DNA from: Robiginitomaculum sp.
GTDB taxonomy: Bacteria > Pseudomonadota > Alphaproteobacteria > Caulobacterales > Maricaulaceae
Reading direction: 5' to 3'
Assembly: GCA_002733735.2 (NCBI GenBank)
Contig: NVWT02000017.1
Span: 6,306-15,001, forward strand
Length of the DNA stretch: 8,696 bases
The stretch's first letter is position 1. Each line of letters opens with the position of its first letter. Made by a program: the position numbers and the translations under genes. The notes beneath the pieces are model-generated. The model saw only the letters and a list, made by a program, of their open reading frames with translations. It was not told the origin of the DNA and made no database searches. Positions 7,024 to 8,696 of the stretch are shown here, in pieces.

Positions 7024-7866
7024 TTATTTTTGACACAATGGACAATAAAAACTGGATCGCCCGCCTTGAACTATTCGTTCGATTTTTGCCGTGCACTCAG
7101 AGGTTTTACATTGCTTACCAGCTTGATCATAAACATCAAAACTATGTTGAAAATATCCAAGATCACCATCAGCATTAGTAAAATCATTCAACGACGAACC
7201 GCCGGCTTCTATGGCTTGACGAATCACTTGGCGAATATGTTCAACCAAAACTTGGCTTTGCTCTAGAGACAAATCACAAGATCGAACCGCCGGATGAATA
7301 TTGGCTCGAAACAATGCTTCACAGACATAAATATTACCCAAGCCAGCAATAATCTTTTGATCCAACAAGGCAGTTTTAATCGGCGATTTGCGTTTGGACA
7401 ATGCCAGTTTTAGATCAACAGCAGATAGTTGATTGTCCACTGGTTCGGGGCCAAGGTGCTGCAAAAACTTACACTCATCGATTTCATGCGTTGCAAATAA
7501 ATCCATAAATCCAAATCGTCTGGGGTCGTTATAAATAACTAAAACACCATCAACCATCTCAAATACCACATGGTCATGTTTGGTTTTTCTGTCCTTTGGC
7601 ATGGTTTCACCTGTGGCCAGTGCCAAGAATGAGCCGCTCATGCCCAAATGGCTAAGCAGGGTTTCGCCGCTGTCCAGTTCGAACAGTAAATATTTTGCTC
7701 GGCGCGAAAGCTTCAAAATTTGAACGCCAGCTAATCGTTTGGCAAAATTATCTGGAAAATCAAACCGCAAGTTTTTCCTGCGAACGATTAACCGTTTAAT
7801 GCGCTTACCCTCTAATACCGGTGCCAGGCCAGATCGAACTGTTTCTACTTCTGGAAGTTCAGGCAT
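7024..7866 (-). CDS. mutM: Formamidopyrimidine-DNA glycosylase (MutM/Fpg)
   Basis: This bifunctional DNA repair enzyme removes 8-oxoguanine and formamidopyrimidines opposite C and cuts the abasic site by beta,delta-elimination. It has 280 residues. The start is fixed by chemistry: mature Fpg begins with Pro after Met removal, and MPELPEVETV starts at 7866, though the frame stays open 18 codons further. Visible residues are Pro2 (nucleophile), Glu3, Lys58 (equivalent of E. coli Lys57), HLGMSGS, the YNDPRRFG motif and GLGNIYVCEALF. The C-terminal zinc finger is C253-X4-C258-X16-C275-X2-C278 with GGR Arg270 in its loop. The first pair has four intervening residues, not the two of E. coli, a form I recall from alphaproteobacteria. 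An AGGA lies 11 bases before the ATG. It is divergent from ubiE across 53 bases and followed by the enoyl-CoA hydratase gene. Confidence 0.97.
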   Translation of the reverse strand: MPELPEVETVRSGLAPVLEGKRIKRLIVRRKNLRFDFPDNFAKRLAGVQILKLSRRAKYLLFELDSGETLLSHLGMSGSFLALATGETMPKDRKTKHDHVVFEMVDGVLVIYNDPRRFGFMDLFATHEIDECKFLQHLGPEPVDNQLSAVDLKLALSKRKSPIKTALLDQKIIAGLGNIYVCEALFRANIHPAVRSCDLSLEQSQVLVEHIRQVIRQAIEAGGSSLNDFTNADGDLGYFQHSFDVYDQAGKQCKTSECTAKIERIVQGGRSSFYCPLCQK

Positions 7867-7919
7867 TTTACAAAATGTCCTATGGTGGTTTTTGAAACTT
7901 AAGGCTATGTTCCGCCGCA
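7867..7919. promoter_or_regulatory. Divergent mutM-ubiE intergenic region
   Basis: Only 53 bases separate the two divergent starts, so the promoters of both genes must lie here or reach into the opposite coding region. I found no convincing -35/-10 pair on either strand: TTTACA at 7867-7872 (+) fits a -35 box in 5 of 6 positions, but nothing like TATAAT follows at 16-18 bases. Confidence 0.4.
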
Positions 7920-8693
7920 ATGAAGATGAAGTCTACAGATAATTCACAAGAATCATTTGGATTCAAAGATGTTCCCAAGGCGAAAAAAGCGGGAATGGTG
8001 CGCGATGTGTTTGATCGCGTAGCTGATAACTATGATCTGATGAATGATTTTATGTCTTTTGGGGTTCACAGATTATGGAAAGACATGGTGATAGCCAGAG
8101 CCAATCCACAGCCGGGGCAGTTACTTATTGATGTAGCCGGTGGAACCGGTGATTTATCACGGCGCTATATTGCCGCCGCCAACAAAGTGCGAAAACGCCG
8201 TAATGGTGAGCCAGCTACGGCAATTGTCGCCGATATTAACGCCGAAATGTTACTGGCCGGCAGAAAAGATGACGATCCGCAAACATTAAGCTGGGTTTGC
8301 GGCAATGCCGAAGATTTACCTTTTGCCGATAATATCGCCGATAATTTGACCATTAGTTTTGGCATTCGCAATGTCACCGACAAGCCAAAAGCCTTGCGCG
8401 ATATATTGCGGGTATTAAAGCCCGGCGGACAGTTTTTGTGCTTAGAGTTTTCAAAACCCACCTCTTCAGCTTTGGAAGTCCCGTATGATTTATGGTCATT
8501 TAACGCTATTCCAGCCATTGGGGAAATGATCTCTAAGGATCGTGATAGTTACCAATACCTAGTGGAAAGCATTCGCAAATTCCCCGATCAGGAAACTTTT
8601 GCAAAAATGATGCGAGAAGCTGGGTTTAGCTCCGTATCATTTACTAATTTTACCGGCGGAATTGCCGCTTTGCATTGCGGTTGGAAAATTTAA
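7920..8693 (+). CDS. ubiE: Ubiquinone/menaquinone biosynthesis C-methyltransferase UbiE
   Basis: This 257-residue class I SAM-dependent methyltransferase puts the C-methyl group on the benzoquinol ring in ubiquinone synthesis (and on demethylmenaquinol where menaquinone is made). The family-specific N-terminal segment VFDRVADNYDLMND is at about 30-43, followed by FMSFGVHRLWKD. SAM motif I (LLIDVAGGTGD) is at 68-78, the acidic ribose-binding Asp at about 105 (VADIN), GNAEDLPF at 128-135, SFGIRNV at 146-152, LKPGG at 166-170 and the C-terminal SYQYLVESIRKFPDQ and GGIAALHCGWK. All are intact and the gene is complete, ending 3 bases before the window edge. Start choice is slightly open: ATG 7920 and ATG 7926 are in frame and neither has a good Shine-Dalgarno (AAGG is about 15 bases before the first). 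In alphaproteobacteria ubiB usually follows; that would lie outside the window. Confidence 0.96.
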   Translation: MKMKSTDNSQESFGFKDVPKAKKAGMVRDVFDRVADNYDLMNDFMSFGVHRLWKDMVIARANPQPGQLLIDVAGGTGDLSRRYIAAANKVRKRRNGEPATAIVADINAEMLLAGRKDDDPQTLSWVCGNAEDLPFADNIADNLTISFGIRNVTDKPKALRDILRVLKPGGQFLCLEFSKPTSSALEVPYDLWSFNAIPAIGEMISKDRDSYQYLVESIRKFPDQETFAKMMREAGFSSVSFTNFTGGIAALHCGWKI

Positions 8694-8696
8694 TCT

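Noticed and set aside
7867..7920. 18-codon N-terminal extension of mutM from a TTG at 7920
   Set aside because: Fpg needs Pro at position 2 as its nucleophile; MPELPEVETV begins at 7866, and the extension would run up to the ubiE start.
1..8696. Insertion sequences, CRISPR array, tRNA/rRNA genes, phage or defence genes
   Set aside because: No transposase or integrase motifs, no regularly spaced repeats and no tRNA-like folds were recognised; the genes fill the window with gaps under 300 bases.

Overview
The window reads as ordinary chromosome from a mid-GC (mid-40s % by eye) Gram-negative bacterium, most likely a marine-type alphaproteobacterium. The outer-membrane TonB-dependent receptor shows it is Gram-negative. 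The alphaproteobacterial placement rests on the divergent mutM/ubiE pair with an enoyl-CoA hydratase behind mutM (an arrangement I recall as conserved near dnaA in that class) and on the C-X4-C form of the MutM zinc finger. No genus can be named from this alone.

Layout. At 1-1384 (+) lie the 3' part of a class III aminotransferase gene and, overlapping it by 8 bases, a complete BKACE/DUF849 gene (beta-keto acid cleavage enzyme family). A strong hairpin terminator at about 1450-1484 separates this pair from a convergent 805-residue TonB-dependent receptor (1509-3926, -), which starts at TTG behind a strong Shine-Dalgarno. A 259-base AT-rich gap upstream of the receptor holds promoter-like pairs, a terminator-like hairpin and a possible mini-ORF. 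Next on the minus strand are an MsbA-like ABC exporter (4186-6096), an enoyl-CoA hydratase (6135-6911) and mutM (7024-7866). ubiE (7920-8693, +) diverges from mutM across 53 bases and ends 3 bases before the window edge.

How the genes work together. The aminotransferase and BKACE genes are almost certainly co-transcribed. They plausibly form a two-step route in which an amino acid is deaminated to a keto acid and a beta-keto acid is then cleaved with acetyl-CoA to acetoacetate and a new acyl-CoA; the substrate is unknown. mutM (oxidised-base repair), the hydratase (acyl-CoA beta-oxidation) and the exporter (lipid or drug-like export) run in one direction, with only 38 bases between the last two, but share no obvious pathway. 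ubiE supplies the C-methylation step of ubiquinone or menaquinone synthesis.

I see no mobile element, CRISPR array, RNA gene or clear defence system, and nothing that I would call a new system. The points most worth a second look are the aminotransferase-BKACE module with non-canonical BKACE active-site residues, the structured leader of the receptor gene, and the absence of rpsT/dnaA from their expected place behind the enoyl-CoA hydratase.
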